Below are positions 36,994 to 48,514 of a stretch of 64,000 bases of DNA, in pieces. The stretch is from NCBI RefSeq assembly GCF_002563925.1, contig NZ_PDJD01000001.1, positions 2,114,973 through 2,178,972 of the forward strand. Direction: 5' to 3'. Position 1 is the stretch's first letter; each line of letters opens with the position of its first letter. A model generated the notes under the pieces. It searched no databases and was not told the origin of the DNA. It was given only the letters and a program-made list of their open reading frames with translations. This DNA is from Serinibacter salmoneus (GTDB lineage: Bacteria; Actinomycetota; Actinomycetes; Actinomycetales; Beutenbergiaceae). The translations under genes and the position numbers were made by a program.

Positions 36994-38979
36994 GCTCGTC
37001 CACGGCGTTGGCCTCGAACGTCCGCCGCCATGCCTCCACCGAGGTGAGCTCCGCCTGCGCCTGCTGATAGTCCGCGGAGAGCCGCGACCAGCGGGCAAGA
37101 AGTTGGCGGTGCAACCGCACGCTGCGCATCAGGTAGCTGCGGAAGAGCTCGGGGTCACGGATGTACATCGAGGCGCCGGCGCCGTCGGCGGAGGTGACGA
37201 TGGCGGAGTCGAGGTGCGACAGGCGCCACCACTTCGCCGCCATGGTCGCCACGCGTTCCTCGGGGACGGCCTTGGCCCGTTCGCGCACCGGGCGCACCTG
37301 ACGCAGCGCGCCGGCGATCGCGGACAGGCCGAACGCGATCGGGTTCGAGGGCCGCTCGGGGTCCTTGCCCTTGCGAGGCGGTCGGTTGCGCCGGGGCTCC
37401 GGGAAGTCCGAGGGTTCCTTGCTGACCTTGGCATCGGTGTGGTGGGCGCGCATGGAGCGCACGGTGGCCAGGCCCGACCCGAGGTCGTCGTGCAGGTGAC
37501 CGGCACCCGAGAGGATGTCCTCCAGGGCCTTCAAGCGCAGTTCCACCGCGGAGTACTGCAGGCTGAGCAGGTGCTTCACATCGGCCGCGAAGCTCTCCTG
37601 CGGCAGGGAACCGCCATTGCGGTAGGGGGAGTGCAGCAGGGCCGCCACCCACCGGTTGCGCTGGTGGTAGTACGCCTGCCAGTCCACGGCGTCGTCCTTG
37701 TCGGTCCACGGCACGTGCCAGACCGCGGCCCCCGGGAAGGAGACCACGGGGAAGCCGTGCTCCTTGGCACGAAGCCCGTACTCGGCGTCGTCCCACTTGA
37801 TGAACAGGGGCAGGGAAAGGCCGATCTCCTGCAACGCCTGCACGGGGATGAGGCACATCCACCACCCGTTGTAGTCCACGTCGATGCGTTGGTGCAGCCA
37901 GGGCGTCGCGCGCAGGGTTCCGGCGGAGAAGTCGTGCGAGGGCTTCACCTGCGGAGCGGAGCCCCAGAAGAAGCGGTACTGGTTGACTCGCTCTCCGAAG
38001 CTGTGCAGGACCTGCTTGGCGTACATCGAGAACATGTGGCCACCCACGATGGTGGGTGTGCGGCAGAAGTTCGCGAACTCGACCGACCGGCGGATCCCCT
38101 CCGGTTCGGAGACCACGTCGTCGTCCAGCAGGAGCACGTACTGCGAGTCACCGGCGGCGATGGTCTCGGCCATCCCGCGGGAGAAGCCACCGGAGCCGCC
38201 GAGGTTCCCCTGCCGGATGACGCGGAGGCGATCACCGAGACCGGCGGACGCGGTGGCGTACCCGGGATCGTTCGTCACCAACTGGTTGCCCTGGTCGACC
38301 ACGTAGACGCGGTCGATGACGTCCCGCAGACCCTCGTCCTCCCCCAGCTTCTGCAGCTGGGCGACGCAGTAGTCGGGACGGTTGAAGGTCGTGATCCCGA
38401 TCGAGGCGGTGCCGTGTGCGCGTGCGTGCGTGCTCGGCACGCTCCACTGCGCCCACGCCATCCTGGTGTCCCCGTCGGTGGCATGCAGGTCGAACCAGTA
38501 CCACCCCCCGTCACCGAAACTCGTCAGCGGCAGGTCGAAGGTGAGCACCCCGGACTCGCCACGGACGAAGTCCACGCGCTGCGACTCACCACGAGCGTTG
38601 GACTTGTACACCGCGACCCGTGCCGGCGCATCGAGTTCGACCTGGAGCCGCACGGACGTCACATCGGTCCACCGGCGCCAGTAACTCGCCGGGAAGGCAT
38701 TGAAGTAGGTCGCGAAGGAGACCCGCTCGCCCTCGCCGAGCTCCAGCGCACGCCGGTCCTCGAACGTCATCGAGGCATCGCTTGCGGCCAAGACGTGCGT
38801 ACCGTGCTCCCCGCCCCCTCCCGGGGGCACAACCGCAGGGCCTCGACTGAGATCGACGTAGAGCGATTGAAGGTCCGGATCGTTGTCAACAGGGAAGACC
38901 ACCCTGTGCACGGTGGTGTAGGCGGCCTCGTCCGCGGACTCGCTGCCGTCGACGACGTGGCTCGCGGCGATGGTGCTCA

Positions 38980-38980
<1 letters not shown>
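36986..38980 (-). CDS. glfT2: GlfT2-like galactofuranosyltransferase
   Basis: A 664-aa protein with the layout of mycobacterial GlfT2. It has an N-terminal beta-sandwich (about 1-180), a GT-A domain with IGITTFNRPDYCVAQL, the metal-binding VLLLDDDVVSEPEG, the second acidic motif FIKWDDAEYGLRA and the metal-ligand His in AVWHVPWTDKDD, then a helical C-terminal region of about 250 residues. In mycobacteria GlfT2 polymerises UDP-galactofuranose into cell-wall galactan with alternating linkages. The ATG overlaps the glf stop by one base (TGATG), which fits a UDP-Galf-using enzyme. The exact linkage made here is unknown. Confidence 0.9.
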
Positions 38981-41449
<2,469 letters not shown>

Positions 41450-41454
41450 TCGCC

Positions 41455-42414
41455 ATGCGTACGACACTTCGTCGCGCCATGGCGGCCGCCACACGCGCCG
41501 CGCGCTCCCGCGGAGTGCGTGCCAGCTTCCTGGCTCTTGCGCTGGCAACCGCTGTCTGGGCGATCGCTGCCCAATGGGATGGCGTGATCGCAGGTCTGCG
41601 CGAGGTGACTCCCGCAGTGTTGGCACTGGCCTTCACCCTCGGCGTCGCCTACGTCTGGGTCACCATGGCTGCATGGCGAGTGGTGCTCCTCGCACTCGGA
41701 GCACCGGTGCCGAATACCGTCACCCGCACCATATTCTTCGTCTCCCAGGTCGCGAAGTACCTGCCCGGCGGCGTCTGGAACATCGTTGCGGCCGCGGAGA
41801 TGGGCGCCGACCACGAGATCAGCCGACGCCGATCAGTCTCTGCCATGGCCATCTCGCTCCTCCTCACAGTGATCACGGGCCTGATGCTCGCGTGTGCTGT
41901 CGTGCTCTGGGGACCGTCCGAGTTACGTGAGCGCTACGGCTGGATCGTCGTGTTGCTCCCCCTGCTACTCCTCACCCTCAGCCCCTGGGCCCTCAACCGC
42001 GTCCTCGCAGTCGTTGGTCAGGGAAGCGAAGGCCCGGCAATGCGCGTGCGCCTGGGAACGGTCATCACCGCTGGACTGTTGACAATTCTCTCGTGGACGT
42101 TGGCCGGCTCCCAGTTGTACCTCTTGGCAACCTCAATGGGTCTGCAGGCGGACGCCCCGAACTACCTCCTCTGCCTCGGCGGTTACGCCCTGGCGTGGGT
42201 CGTCGGGTTCTTGTTCATCGTCGCGCCCGCCGGTGTCGGTGTGCGCGAGGCTGCCCTCGGTCTCGTCCTCGCGGGTGCACTGCCCGAGGGGGCAATCGTC
42301 GCCGTCGTTCTCCTGAGTCGCGTCCTACTCACGCTTGCGGATCTCGGACTCGGCGGGTGGGCGGGGCTGGCAGCGCGGCGCCGCGCCAGGCGTAGCGCGC
42401 GCGGCCGAGCATGA
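41455..42414 (+). CDS. Flippase-like integral membrane protein (UPF0104 / LPG-synthase transmembrane family)
   Basis: A 319-aa multi-pass membrane protein, about eight helices. The FFVSQVAKYLPGGVWNIVA segment and the closing VGFLFIVAPAGVGVREAAL are the conserved signatures of the lysylphosphatidylglycerol-synthase transmembrane (UPF0104) family. Members without the synthetase domain occur in glycan clusters next to glycosyltransferases and may move or modify a lipid-linked sugar. There is no catalytic C-terminal domain here. It starts 5 bases after the GT4 gene and is probably co-transcribed. Confidence 0.82.
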   Translation: MRTTLRRAMAAATRAARSRGVRASFLALALATAVWAIAAQWDGVIAGLREVTPAVLALAFTLGVAYVWVTMAAWRVVLLALGAPVPNTVTRTIFFVSQVAKYLPGGVWNIVAAAEMGADHEISRRRSVSAMAISLLLTVITGLMLACAVVLWGPSELRERYGWIVVLLPLLLLTLSPWALNRVLAVVGQGSEGPAMRVRLGTVITAGLLTILSWTLAGSQLYLLATSMGLQADAPNYLLCLGGYALAWVVGFLFIVAPAGVGVREAALGLVLAGALPEGAIVAVVLLSRVLLTLADLGLGGWAGLAARRRARRSARGRA

Positions 42415-42470
42415 CGACGGCGATGCCTCACGCCAGCCACAGCGAGCCCAGCCCCCTGCACTCCCCCACG

Positions 42471-42476
42471 TAGGAT
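42471..42476 (+). promoter_or_regulatory. Putative -10 box (TAGGAT), leaderless start at 42483
   Basis: TAGGAT is followed by exactly 6 bases and then ATG, suggesting that the GT-C gene has its own promoter despite being close to the upstream gene. Confidence 0.5.
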
Positions 42477-42482
42477 CGCGCC

Positions 42483-44345
42483 ATGACCGCCGTGGATTCC
42501 CTCCCCCCCAGTCGCGCCGGCACGCGGCGAACGAGCCCGCCGCGCGACCCAGATCTAGCCTCCTTGGCGACTCACGAAACTCGCACCCAAGGTCGCACGC
42601 CTTGGACCGGCCTGGCTGTGATCGCGGGCCTTGCCGCCCTCGCGGTTCAGATCGCGCTCGTATGGAACGGTCGCCACCCGACCTTCCCGTACGACGAGGT
42701 CAGCATGCTCCAAATGGCTCGGTTCATGGCCGGGGAAGACGTCCCTGAACTACGGGGTGGGGGTTACTTCCCAGGGTGGTCCGTCGCCATGATCCCGCTG
42801 GCATGGATCACATCCGACCCCGCCATGTTCTACCAGTTCTCACTCGTCCTCGGCGTGATTCTGGCCATGGCCACCGCATGGCCATTGGCGCAGTTGGTGC
42901 GTCGTACCGGCGCGAGTGCCGCCCAATCAACATTCGCTGCGTTTGTCGTCCTCACGCTCCCCGCTCACGCCGTGCAAGCGGCCTTCACGCTCTCCGAACA
43001 GTTGCTCCTGTTCGTCCTCTCCTGCCTCGCCGTCGCTGTCTGGCGTCTCGCGGAGCGCGGAGATCTTCTGAGTGCAGCAATCGTCGGCCTCCTCGCCGCG
43101 GCGACCTACTTCACTCATCTGCGCGCCCTGGTCATCGTGATCGCCACAGCAGTGTGGCTCCTGCTGTTCATCCGGCAACGCTGGCGCGCGGCACTCGTGG
43201 GCCTGGCCTTCCTCGTCTTGGGCTATCTTGCATCCGACTGGGCCGGGAACGCCGTGAACAGCGCGCTACGGGGTGGCGCTGCGACCCAGAGCGAGGGATT
43301 CCTGGAGAACCTGGAGTCGACCGGCCCATTCCTCGTTGCCAAGATCGCGGCAGCTCAGACATGGACCCAGGTGATCTCGTCACTCGGGTTGATCACGATC
43401 GCCGCAGTCGCCGTCGTGCTCGCTTGCTGGAACGCCTTGAGAGTCCTGCGGCCGGCCCCCGTCATCTGGCTCTTCGGTGTGTCCGCCGCGACTGTCGGTG
43501 TGTCCGTCATCGCGTGGTCGTCCGACTACAACCTGTTCTACAACCCGTGGCGCCGTCTCGATGCATGGATCTACGGTCGCTACATCGACCCTATTGCGGC
43601 AGTTCTGGTCGCGCTAGCGATCGGCCTGATCCTGGTTCGGGTAAGGCGGTCGATCATGGTGTGGGCGCTCGGGCTGCAGGTGGCAGTCATCGCGGCGGTT
43701 CTTCTGGAGGTCGCACCTATCGCAGCGACCTGGGGATACGTGACGCCCGCGCACATCCCGGGGATCCTGCCGTTCCACGGACTCCTGCCTGATGAGCCGT
43801 TCCCGGAAGGGACCTTTCTGTATCCGTCGTTCACGAACGAGAACCGCTTCTGGCTCTGGTCTTCGCTTGCCAGTCTCGTGATCCCCGTCCTCCTCGTCTT
43901 CGTGCGACGACTCAGCGACATCTGGATGATGCTGGCGCTTGTCGGGGCAGCAACTGGTTCGCTAGCAGCACGGCCGTTCGTCGACTCCTACCGCGCGGCA
44001 GAAGGCGCGACGCCGCCCGGCGTGGCAACAATCGCACCTCTTCTCCAGGCGAACCCAGACACCGTGGTTGCCCACGATCTTGCGTGCGATCGAGACCCGA
44101 GCCAGAACGCTGCGGCGGAGAACTACTTCGGGTGGTGGGTATCGCCGACCGCACCCGAGATCGTCGACAGCCGGAATAAGCCGCTACCGCCTGGAACAGA
44201 ACTTGTCGTGGCCTGTCCTGGGTGGTCGCAGGCGGAACGCTTCAACGCGGTCGAGGTACCAGAGAGCGAAACACTCGGGACCTCCCTGTGGCTACTTCCT
44301 GGCGACCTCTTGGATCGCGTGACAGCCGACGCGGACCTCGGGTAG
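42483..44345 (+). CDS. GT-C-type membrane glycosyltransferase
   Basis: A 620-aa protein with about a dozen transmembrane helices. After a basic cytosolic N-terminus and the first helix, an extracytoplasmic loop reads FPYDEVSMLQMARFMAGED; an acidic Asp-Glu pair at this place is the catalytic hallmark of GT-C enzymes that use polyprenyl-phosphate sugars. The C-terminal 130 residues are soluble and outside. The acceptor is unknown. It converges on a GtrB-like gene that could make its polyprenyl-phosphate donor. Base composition is lower in GC than in the backbone. Confidence 0.78.
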   Translation: MTAVDSLPPSRAGTRRTSPPRDPDLASLATHETRTQGRTPWTGLAVIAGLAALAVQIALVWNGRHPTFPYDEVSMLQMARFMAGEDVPELRGGGYFPGWSVAMIPLAWITSDPAMFYQFSLVLGVILAMATAWPLAQLVRRTGASAAQSTFAAFVVLTLPAHAVQAAFTLSEQLLLFVLSCLAVAVWRLAERGDLLSAAIVGLLAAATYFTHLRALVIVIATAVWLLLFIRQRWRAALVGLAFLVLGYLASDWAGNAVNSALRGGAATQSEGFLENLESTGPFLVAKIAAAQTWTQVISSLGLITIAAVAVVLACWNALRVLRPAPVIWLFGVSAATVGVSVIAWSSDYNLFYNPWRRLDAWIYGRYIDPIAAVLVALAIGLILVRVRRSIMVWALGLQVAVIAAVLLEVAPIAATWGYVTPAHIPGILPFHGLLPDEPFPEGTFLYPSFTNENRFWLWSSLASLVIPVLLVFVRRLSDIWMMLALVGAATGSLAARPFVDSYRAAEGATPPGVATIAPLLQANPDTVVAHDLACDRDPSQNAAAENYFGWWVSPTAPEIVDSRNKPLPPGTELVVACPGWSQAERFNAVEVPESETLGTSLWLLPGDLLDRVTADADLG

Positions 44346-44369
44346 AACCAGGCCGCATTAGAGGCGCGC

Positions 44370-45326
44370 TCACGGATGAGGCGGCCGCACCCCGTCGTAC
44401 TCGAGTCGCTTGAGGTGCTCCAGTGCCTGCTCCTGCAGCACGCGGGCACTCTTCATGAGGTCCGACAGTACGCCGAGCGCAACCGACAGCAAGGCTCCAA
44501 CCATGAGCAGCACGCCCAGTATCAGGGACTGGAAATGATCTCCCGCCTCCCCGAGAGCTGTGAGCACGGCATAGCGGACAAACGGAATGAGGCCCGCCAG
44601 CCCCAGGACAAGGGCAAACGAGCCGAATAGAGTCCAGGGCTTGAAGAGGAAGTACGAACGCAGGATGGCGCCGCCTGACTTCAACATATGCTCGAAGATG
44701 TTGGAGAAGAGGCGAGATTCCCGCGTCTTGGGGTTAGTTTCGACAGGGACGGACACGATCGCCAGGCGCTTGTTCCCTGCCTGGATGATAGTCTCCATGC
44801 AATAGGAGAACTGCGTCACCACATTGAGTTCGTACAACGAACGACGGGAATAGGCGCGAAAGCCCGAGGCGGCGTCCGGGAGTCGAGTTCCGGCCGCCTT
44901 GTTCACCACCCACGAGCCAAAGCGCTGCATCAGCTTCTTGAAAGGGGAGAAGTGCGCGATCTTGTGTGTCTGGCGATCACCAATGACGATGTCAGCCTCA
45001 CCCGCGACGACGGGTGCCACCAGGTCGCCGATCCGCTCCTGCGGGTACTGATTGTCCCCATCGGTATTCACCACGATGTCCGCACCGTTGGCAAGAGCCC
45101 AGTCGATACCGTCTCGGAAGGACTTCGCGAGGCCCATCGGGCGCGTGTGACGTACCACGTGTGCGCCGTGTGCCCGTGCAATCTCCCCCGTGCGGTCCGT
45201 CGATCCGTCGTCAATGACGAGCAGTTGGATCTCGTCGACCCCCGGCAGACTGCGTGGGACTCCCCCCAGCACGGTGGCCAACGTGGCCTCTTCGTTCAGA
45301 CACGGAACCTGCACCACAAGCTTCAC
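44370..45326 (-). CDS. GtrB/DPM-like polyprenyl-phosphate glycosyltransferase
   Basis: A 318-aa GT2 enzyme. VVQVPCLNEEATLATVL opens the GT-A domain, IQLLVIDDGSTDRT and IVVNTDGDNQYPQERI carry the metal and donor aspartates, and DAASGFRAYSRRSL is typical of dolichol/polyprenyl-phosphate hexose synthases. Two C-terminal transmembrane helices (about 240-300) anchor it. It would charge polyprenyl phosphate with a sugar for a GT-C enzyme such as its convergent neighbour. The GTG at 45326 is supported by TAGCCT exactly 7 bases upstream; an upstream start at 45371 would lie across the promoter. Confidence 0.87.
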   Translation of the reverse strand: MKLVVQVPCLNEEATLATVLGGVPRSLPGVDEIQLLVIDDGSTDRTGEIARAHGAHVVRHTRPMGLAKSFRDGIDWALANGADIVVNTDGDNQYPQERIGDLVAPVVAGEADIVIGDRQTHKIAHFSPFKKLMQRFGSWVVNKAAGTRLPDAASGFRAYSRRSLYELNVVTQFSYCMETIIQAGNKRLAIVSVPVETNPKTRESRLFSNIFEHMLKSGGAILRSYFLFKPWTLFGSFALVLGLAGLIPFVRYAVLTALGEAGDHFQSLILGVLLMVGALLSVALGVLSDLMKSARVLQEQALEHLKRLEYDGVRPPHP

Positions 45327-45333
45327 GAGCGTC

Positions 45334-45355
45334 AGGCTATCCCACCGCGGTGGGA
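45334..45355 (-). promoter_or_regulatory. Promoter with abutting 16-bp palindrome before the GtrB-like gene
   Basis: Minus-strand TAGCCT (45334-45339) is a -10 box 7 bases before the GTG at 45326. Directly upstream, in the -10/-35 spacer, lies the perfect 16-base palindrome TCCCACCGCGGTGGGA (45340-45355), a good candidate repressor operator. Confidence 0.5.
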
Positions 45356-45377
45356 CCTCATCGCCGGGCACACACGG

Positions 45378-47435
45378 CTACGCCGCGGGCGGGGTCGACT
45401 CCGCCCAACCGAGCTGCGTCAGGGCATCGGCGAGCCGCGCATCCAACGCGGGTTGCATCGTCACCATGAAGGTATCGGTGAGGTGGTGCCCGTCCCGGTA
45501 GACCAATCGGTTGCCCACAACCGGTCGACACATATCGTCCGGGCAGATCACGTCGTTCAGATCGATATAGGAGAGTCGGTCCATGGGGAACGCATCGGTC
45601 GGATCATCGCGCGAGATCACCTCATACAGTGGCACCGCGCACTCGCCGCCCTGCGCTAGGCAGTCAGGCATGGTCGGGTCAACCACCCATGGGTTGTCTC
45701 GGATCGCTACCACATCGGAGTGCGTTGTGAGACGTTCGAAGACATCCAGGTAGGTCTGGGGGACCGCGTCGCCCTGCTCAGTACGTCTGGTCGAGAGCGC
45801 CACCACCAAGTCGGGAGCTTCGTCCTCGAGGGTGGAGAGCACCGTCTCGAGCCACTCCTGACACGACTCGGACTCGCCGTCCGCCGGCATCGTCAGTGGA
45901 CAGCCTGGTTTCAGCATCGTCGTCAGCCGCCAACCACGATCTGATGCGATCGCTGCAAGCGGCGAGAACCACTGCTCCGAGTGCGATCCCCCGACCAAGA
46001 CCACAGTGATGTCGCTATCCAGGTCACCGTAGTCGCATCGCACCAGCGTGCTGTCCGTGAAATTGCCGGTGCAGGAATCTCCCACGACCGACGGCCAGTC
46101 CTGCTCCGCGGCCTCCAGACCCGGGATCGGCTCGACCTCGGGGAACACACCGAACGCCTCCGGATTCCACACCGCGAGGGCGCCGGGGTACACCTCGAGG
46201 TCCGCCCCTTCCATCGTTGCGGCGGCGATCTCCCGTGCGCGGTCGACGTGCTCGAACCACACCATCGGCGCAGCGACCAGGGCTACACCGGCTACCACGG
46301 TCCACCCGGACGCAAGCGTGCGGCTGAGGGAACCCGCTGTGCCGTGGTGCACTGGCTCCTCGATGAGGTGGTAGGTGAGAACCGCGAGGGTGGCAGAACT
46401 CAGCAGGATCATTGCGCCCTCAGCGATCGTGACGTTGCGCTCGAGTACCACCACGGCGAACACCAGGATCGGCCAATGCCACAGGTAGAAGGAGTACGCG
46501 TACCGGCCTGCGGTGGCCATCGGCCGCCACGCGAGAACGCGGGAGGCTCCCGTGGTCCGCGCAGCACCCGCGATGACCACCAAAGCGGCACCACCGAGAG
46601 GCACGAGCGTGGCAGGTCCGGGGAAACTCGCACCGCCGTCGATGATCAGGCCCGTGGACACGATCGCTCCAAGGCCGATCCAGCCTGCTATCCACCACGA
46701 CCGTGCACGCGGCCGCCAGACCTCGAGCAAGACGGCCAGCAGCAATCCGAGCAGGAACTCCCATGCCCGCGCACCCGTGTGCAGGTAGGCGAGCGGCTGA
46801 TCCACACGGACCAGCACCATCGCGTATACGAAGGAGACCACGGTCGAGACGATCAACAACCAGAGGTACGAGAGCCGACGTGCCCGCCGCCCCGCCCCGC
46901 GCATGACCAGGCCGACGATCACCATGAGAGTCGGCACCGCAACGAACAACTGTCCTTGCACCGACAGGGACCAAAAGTGCTGCCAGGGGCTCTGATCAGC
47001 GCCGACCGCACCGTACTGCGAACCCGCGATGACGAGGCGCCAGTTCTCTGCGTAGAGGAGCGAGGCCAGGGTCTGCCCCGCCGCGTCCGCCCATCGCGTG
47101 ACTGGAAGAAGAACGACTGTGGCGATCGCCGTCGCTACCAGCACGGTCGCTGCTGCCGGGACCAATCGCCGTACATGGCGGAGCAGGTACTTCCGCATCC
47201 CGATCGGCCGGTCAGTACTCACCCGACGCCAGAGCGACCCTCCAACGAAGAACCCGGACAGCATCAGGAAGACGTCGACGCCGCCTGACACCCTCCCGGC
47301 CCAGACGTGGTAGACCCCGACGAGCAGGATGGCAACGACGCGCAATCCCTGCAGGTCCTCTCGCCAGACACGCTGGCCTGATGCTGCGAACGACGGCTCG
47401 TGGCGAAGCCTCTCCTGCGTCAAACCTCCTGCCAC
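45378..47435 (-). CDS. Acyltransferase-3 / SGNH two-domain membrane protein (OatA/OafA-like)
   Basis: About 685 aa. The N-terminal 370 residues are an acyltransferase-3 domain of about ten helices, with LQGLRVVAILLVGVYHVWAG (catalytic-type His) and VDVFLMLSGFFVGGSLWRR. The C-terminal 300 residues are an extracytoplasmic SGNH hydrolase-like domain: VVLVGGSHSEQWFSPL carries the Ser of block I as GGSH instead of the usual GDSH, and YRDGHHLTDTFM near the end supplies the Asp-His pair. Such proteins O-acetylate peptidoglycan or exported polysaccharide. No ATG is near; the GTG at 47435, preceded by GAGGG, overlaps the upstream gene by 16 bases; TTG at 47423 is the alternative. Confidence 0.82.
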   Translation of the reverse strand: MAGGLTQERLRHEPSFAASGQRVWREDLQGLRVVAILLVGVYHVWAGRVSGGVDVFLMLSGFFVGGSLWRRVSTDRPIGMRKYLLRHVRRLVPAAATVLVATAIATVVLLPVTRWADAAGQTLASLLYAENWRLVIAGSQYGAVGADQSPWQHFWSLSVQGQLFVAVPTLMVIVGLVMRGAGRRARRLSYLWLLIVSTVVSFVYAMVLVRVDQPLAYLHTGARAWEFLLGLLLAVLLEVWRPRARSWWIAGWIGLGAIVSTGLIIDGGASFPGPATLVPLGGAALVVIAGAARTTGASRVLAWRPMATAGRYAYSFYLWHWPILVFAVVVLERNVTIAEGAMILLSSATLAVLTYHLIEEPVHHGTAGSLSRTLASGWTVVAGVALVAAPMVWFEHVDRAREIAAATMEGADLEVYPGALAVWNPEAFGVFPEVEPIPGLEAAEQDWPSVVGDSCTGNFTDSTLVRCDYGDLDSDITVVLVGGSHSEQWFSPLAAIASDRGWRLTTMLKPGCPLTMPADGESESCQEWLETVLSTLEDEAPDLVVALSTRRTEQGDAVPQTYLDVFERLTTHSDVVAIRDNPWVVDPTMPDCLAQGGECAVPLYEVISRDDPTDAFPMDRLSYIDLNDVICPDDMCRPVVGNRLVYRDGHHLTDTFMVTMQPALDARLADALTQLGWAESTPPAA

Positions 47436-48406
47436 GGCCCACCCTCGATCGTCGGGGCCCCTGCCAGCGGTGGCATCGGCTCCCAGGCCCGGTCCCGCCA
47501 GATCCGCCGGCCATCCCGCCACCCCGTCACCAGCACGCGGGTGCCCCGCAGGGTCCGCTCCACCAGCAGCAGCCGCACGATCTCCTTGGCGAAGGTCAGG
47601 GCCGTCCCGATCGCGAACCCGACCCGGTGCAACTGACCGTGGACGTCGAAGTAGCGCCCCACGTAGGCACGGTTGCGCATCATGTGGTACCGCGTGAGAT
47701 CGCTTGCGTCGTTGAGGTGGCGGATCCCCAGGTTGACCTGACGTTGCACCCGCTTGCGGTGCAACACGAAGATGTCCACGTAGACGACCGTGGTGACCTG
47801 GGCCGCCAGCCAGGCATAGATCGCATCATCCCAGGAGATGAAGAACCGGGAGTCCGGCAGCCCGATCCGGCGGACCACGCCCGCGTGGATCAGCATGCCC
47901 TCGAAGGTGCCGGAGTTGGTCACGGCGTACCCATCGCTGGAGAAACTCCCCACGGTGTAGGGCAACGGCACCCCGAGGAACTGGTTGAACTTCGCCTGCC
48001 AGTAGAACGGGGTGCCGTCCACGTCGTAGCGGCGGCCGTGGATGCAGCCGAATCGCTCCATCCACGGCGCGAAGAGGTCGAGGGCCTCGGGGATGATCTC
48101 GACGTCGTCGTCCATGAACCACAGCCAGTCGGCGCCCAGGTCGAGCGCGACCCGGGCTCCCTCGTGGAAGCCCCCGGCGCCCCCGGTGTTCCGCTCCAGG
48201 CGGTGGTTGACCAAGGTGCCCTCGGGGAAAGCCGCGGCAGCCGCCGTCAGCACGTCCTGGGTGGCAGGTTCGCTGGCGTTGTCGACGACGACCACCCACC
48301 TGGGTGCCCGTGTCATCCGCGCTGCGCTCACCAGGAGCTCACGCAGCAACTCCGGCCGGTTGAACGTCACGATGACGACGGCGAGGTTCTCGCGCTCGCT
48401 GGTCAC
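47420..48406 (-). CDS. glfT1: GlfT1-like galactofuranosyltransferase
   Basis: A 328-aa GT2 enzyme. VVIVTFNRPELLRELLVSA opens the fold, VVVVDNASEPAT and NTGGAGGFHEGARVALDLGA follow, the metal site is LWFMDDDVEIIPEAL and the second acidic motif FISWDDAIYAW. The NTGGAGGF stretch and overall size match GlfT1, which adds the first galactofuranose residues to the lipid-linked rhamnosyl primer in mycobacterial galactan synthesis. The GTG at 48404-48406 is supported by TATGGT 6 bases upstream. It is followed by and overlaps the acyltransferase gene. The GlfT1 call rests on motif resemblance only; another rhamnose or galactofuranose transferase is possible. Confidence 0.78.
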   Translation of the reverse strand: MTSERENLAVVIVTFNRPELLRELLVSAARMTRAPRWVVVVDNASEPATQDVLTAAAAAFPEGTLVNHRLERNTGGAGGFHEGARVALDLGADWLWFMDDDVEIIPEALDLFAPWMERFGCIHGRRYDVDGTPFYWQAKFNQFLGVPLPYTVGSFSSDGYAVTNSGTFEGMLIHAGVVRRIGLPDSRFFISWDDAIYAWLAAQVTTVVYVDIFVLHRKRVQRQVNLGIRHLNDASDLTRYHMMRNRAYVGRYFDVHGQLHRVGFAIGTALTFAKEIVRLLLVERTLRGTRVLVTGWRDGRRIWRDRAWEPMPPLAGAPTIEGGPWQEV

Positions 48407-48412
48407 CGCGCC

Positions 48413-48418
48413 ACCATA
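48413..48418 (-). promoter_or_regulatory. Putative -10 box (TATGGT), leaderless start at 48406
   Basis: Minus-strand TATGGT, six bases, then the GTG of the GlfT1-like gene. Confidence 0.45.
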
Positions 48419-48501
48419 CGCCAGCGAACGGGTCCTGGTATTCACACGAAGCCTTCACACCACCCATACCCCCCGAGGGGCGGCGCGAGGGCGTGAGACC
48501 G

Positions 48502-48507
48502 TACGAT
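48502..48507 (+). promoter_or_regulatory. Putative -10 box (TACGAT), leaderless start at 48515
   Basis: TACGAT is followed by 7 bases and then the ATG of the first LCP gene; this favours ATG 48515 over the GTG at 48509. Confidence 0.45.
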
Positions 48508-48514
48508 CGTGCGG

